A stretch of 64,000 bases of DNA from contig NZ_JAUTAL010000001.1 in NCBI RefSeq assembly GCF_030818575.1, forward strand, positions 2,790,001 to 2,854,000. The letters are read 5' to 3'. Shown piece after piece: positions 63,773 through 64,000 of the stretch (positions within the stretch are counted from its first letter, which is position 1; every line of letters starts with the position of its first letter). The position numbers were made by a program, and so were the translations under genes. This DNA comes from Chryseobacterium camelliae. GTDB taxonomy: Bacteria; Bacteroidota; Bacteroidia; Flavobacteriales; Weeksellaceae. Below the pieces are notes generated by a model, which did no database searches, had not been told where the DNA came from, and saw nothing but the letters and a program-made list of their open reading frames with translations.

Positions 63773-64000
63773 ATGAATAAAAAATATCTGCCCCAAGCCA
63801 GAAAACCGCATCCCCTTATTAAAGTATGGAATGATTACCCGGAAATACGGCAAAATGACAACAGGATATTACCCGCTCCGCCTATCGAGCAGGTAATCGG
63901 GGAAGTCTTTGCCCCGGGTAAGTTTTATTATTATGTAATCAACTTTGCAGACAGTACCCTCAGCCATCATCATGAAAACATCCTGAAGATACATGGTCTC
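63773..64000 (+). CDS. N-terminal part of a probable sensory/LuxR-type regulator (cut by window end)
   Basis: 76 codons from ATG 63773, open to the window edge. The start MNKKYLPQARKPHPLIKVWN, EVFAPGKFYYYVINFADS and LSHHHENILKIHGL resembles the start of Bacteroidetes proteins annotated as LuxR-related regulators with an N-terminal PAS-like domain. The rest lies outside the window, so the identity is tentative. Confidence 0.5.
   Translation, partial: MNKKYLPQARKPHPLIKVWNDYPEIRQNDNRILPAPPIEQVIGEVFAPGKFYYYVINFADSTLSHHHENILKIHGL

Overview
The window looks like a chromosomal segment of a Flavobacteriia bacterium of the Chryseobacterium type (Weeksellaceae). The evidence is: protein sequences that read like that group (T9SS sorting domains, DUF6705, a 'MKNLKKL...' double-glycine leader peptide, a 1-Cys peroxiredoxin, class II HMG-CoA reductase); promoters of the Bacteroidetes form TTG-N17-19-TAnnTTTG; and an AT-rich genome with few Shine-Dalgarno sites. 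No rRNA, CRISPR array, transposase, integrase or phage gene was seen. The taxon is an inference from protein style, not from a search.

Layout. 1-4.6 kb: end of the threonine operon (thrB partial, thrC), a small Cys-rich bacteriocin-like peptide gene on the opposite strand, folB, and two membrane or secreted proteins. 4.63 kb: tRNA-Cys(GCA). 4.7-9.1 kb: a strikingly AT-rich accessory block beside the tRNA. It holds a three-gene operon of secreted proteins (a lipoprotein with a JAMM-like motif, a DUF6705 protein, an M23 endopeptidase), then about 1 kb of decayed DNA with a large imperfect inverted repeat and a gene remnant. 9.1-16.2 kb: a gene-sparse stretch with a SemiSWEET transporter, a bacteriophytochrome kinase, several small unknown proteins and lipoproteins, a pseudogene with two in-frame stops, and four similar hairpin modules.

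16.2-44.4 kb is mostly core genome. It holds a polytopic membrane protein, aroC, a thioredoxin/TlpA pair, a YkvA protein, a fused OPRT-ODCase (UMP synthase), two large outer-membrane proteins with a T9SS cargo protein between them, and dusB. These are followed by the eep-lrp-deoC and ndh-trmD clusters, a GH25 lysozyme, a FemAB/GNAT-like protein, an ABC-F ATPase and a Gfo/Idh oxidoreductase. Next come a TonB siderophore receptor with a PepSY membrane protein, an outer-membrane barrel, and a peroxiredoxin.

44.4-64 kb: an MscS channel, a T9SS reprolysin-like protease with a small partner, and sucC. A TetR-ABC-HlyD-TolC export operon follows, whose ABC subunit keeps Walker A but has lost most other ATPase motifs. 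Then come an HMG-CoA reductase operon that includes an unlisted 56-residue membrane protein, a radical SAM/TIGR03915 DNA-repair pair separated by a perfect 23-bp inverted repeat, pfkA and gap, and finally an AT-rich secreted protein and the start of a probable sensory regulator cut by the window edge.

Most likely under-described items: the degenerate ABC exporter, the secreted three-gene module by tRNA-Cys, the six-cysteine leader peptide, and the repeated hairpin modules at 9.8-14.8 kb.
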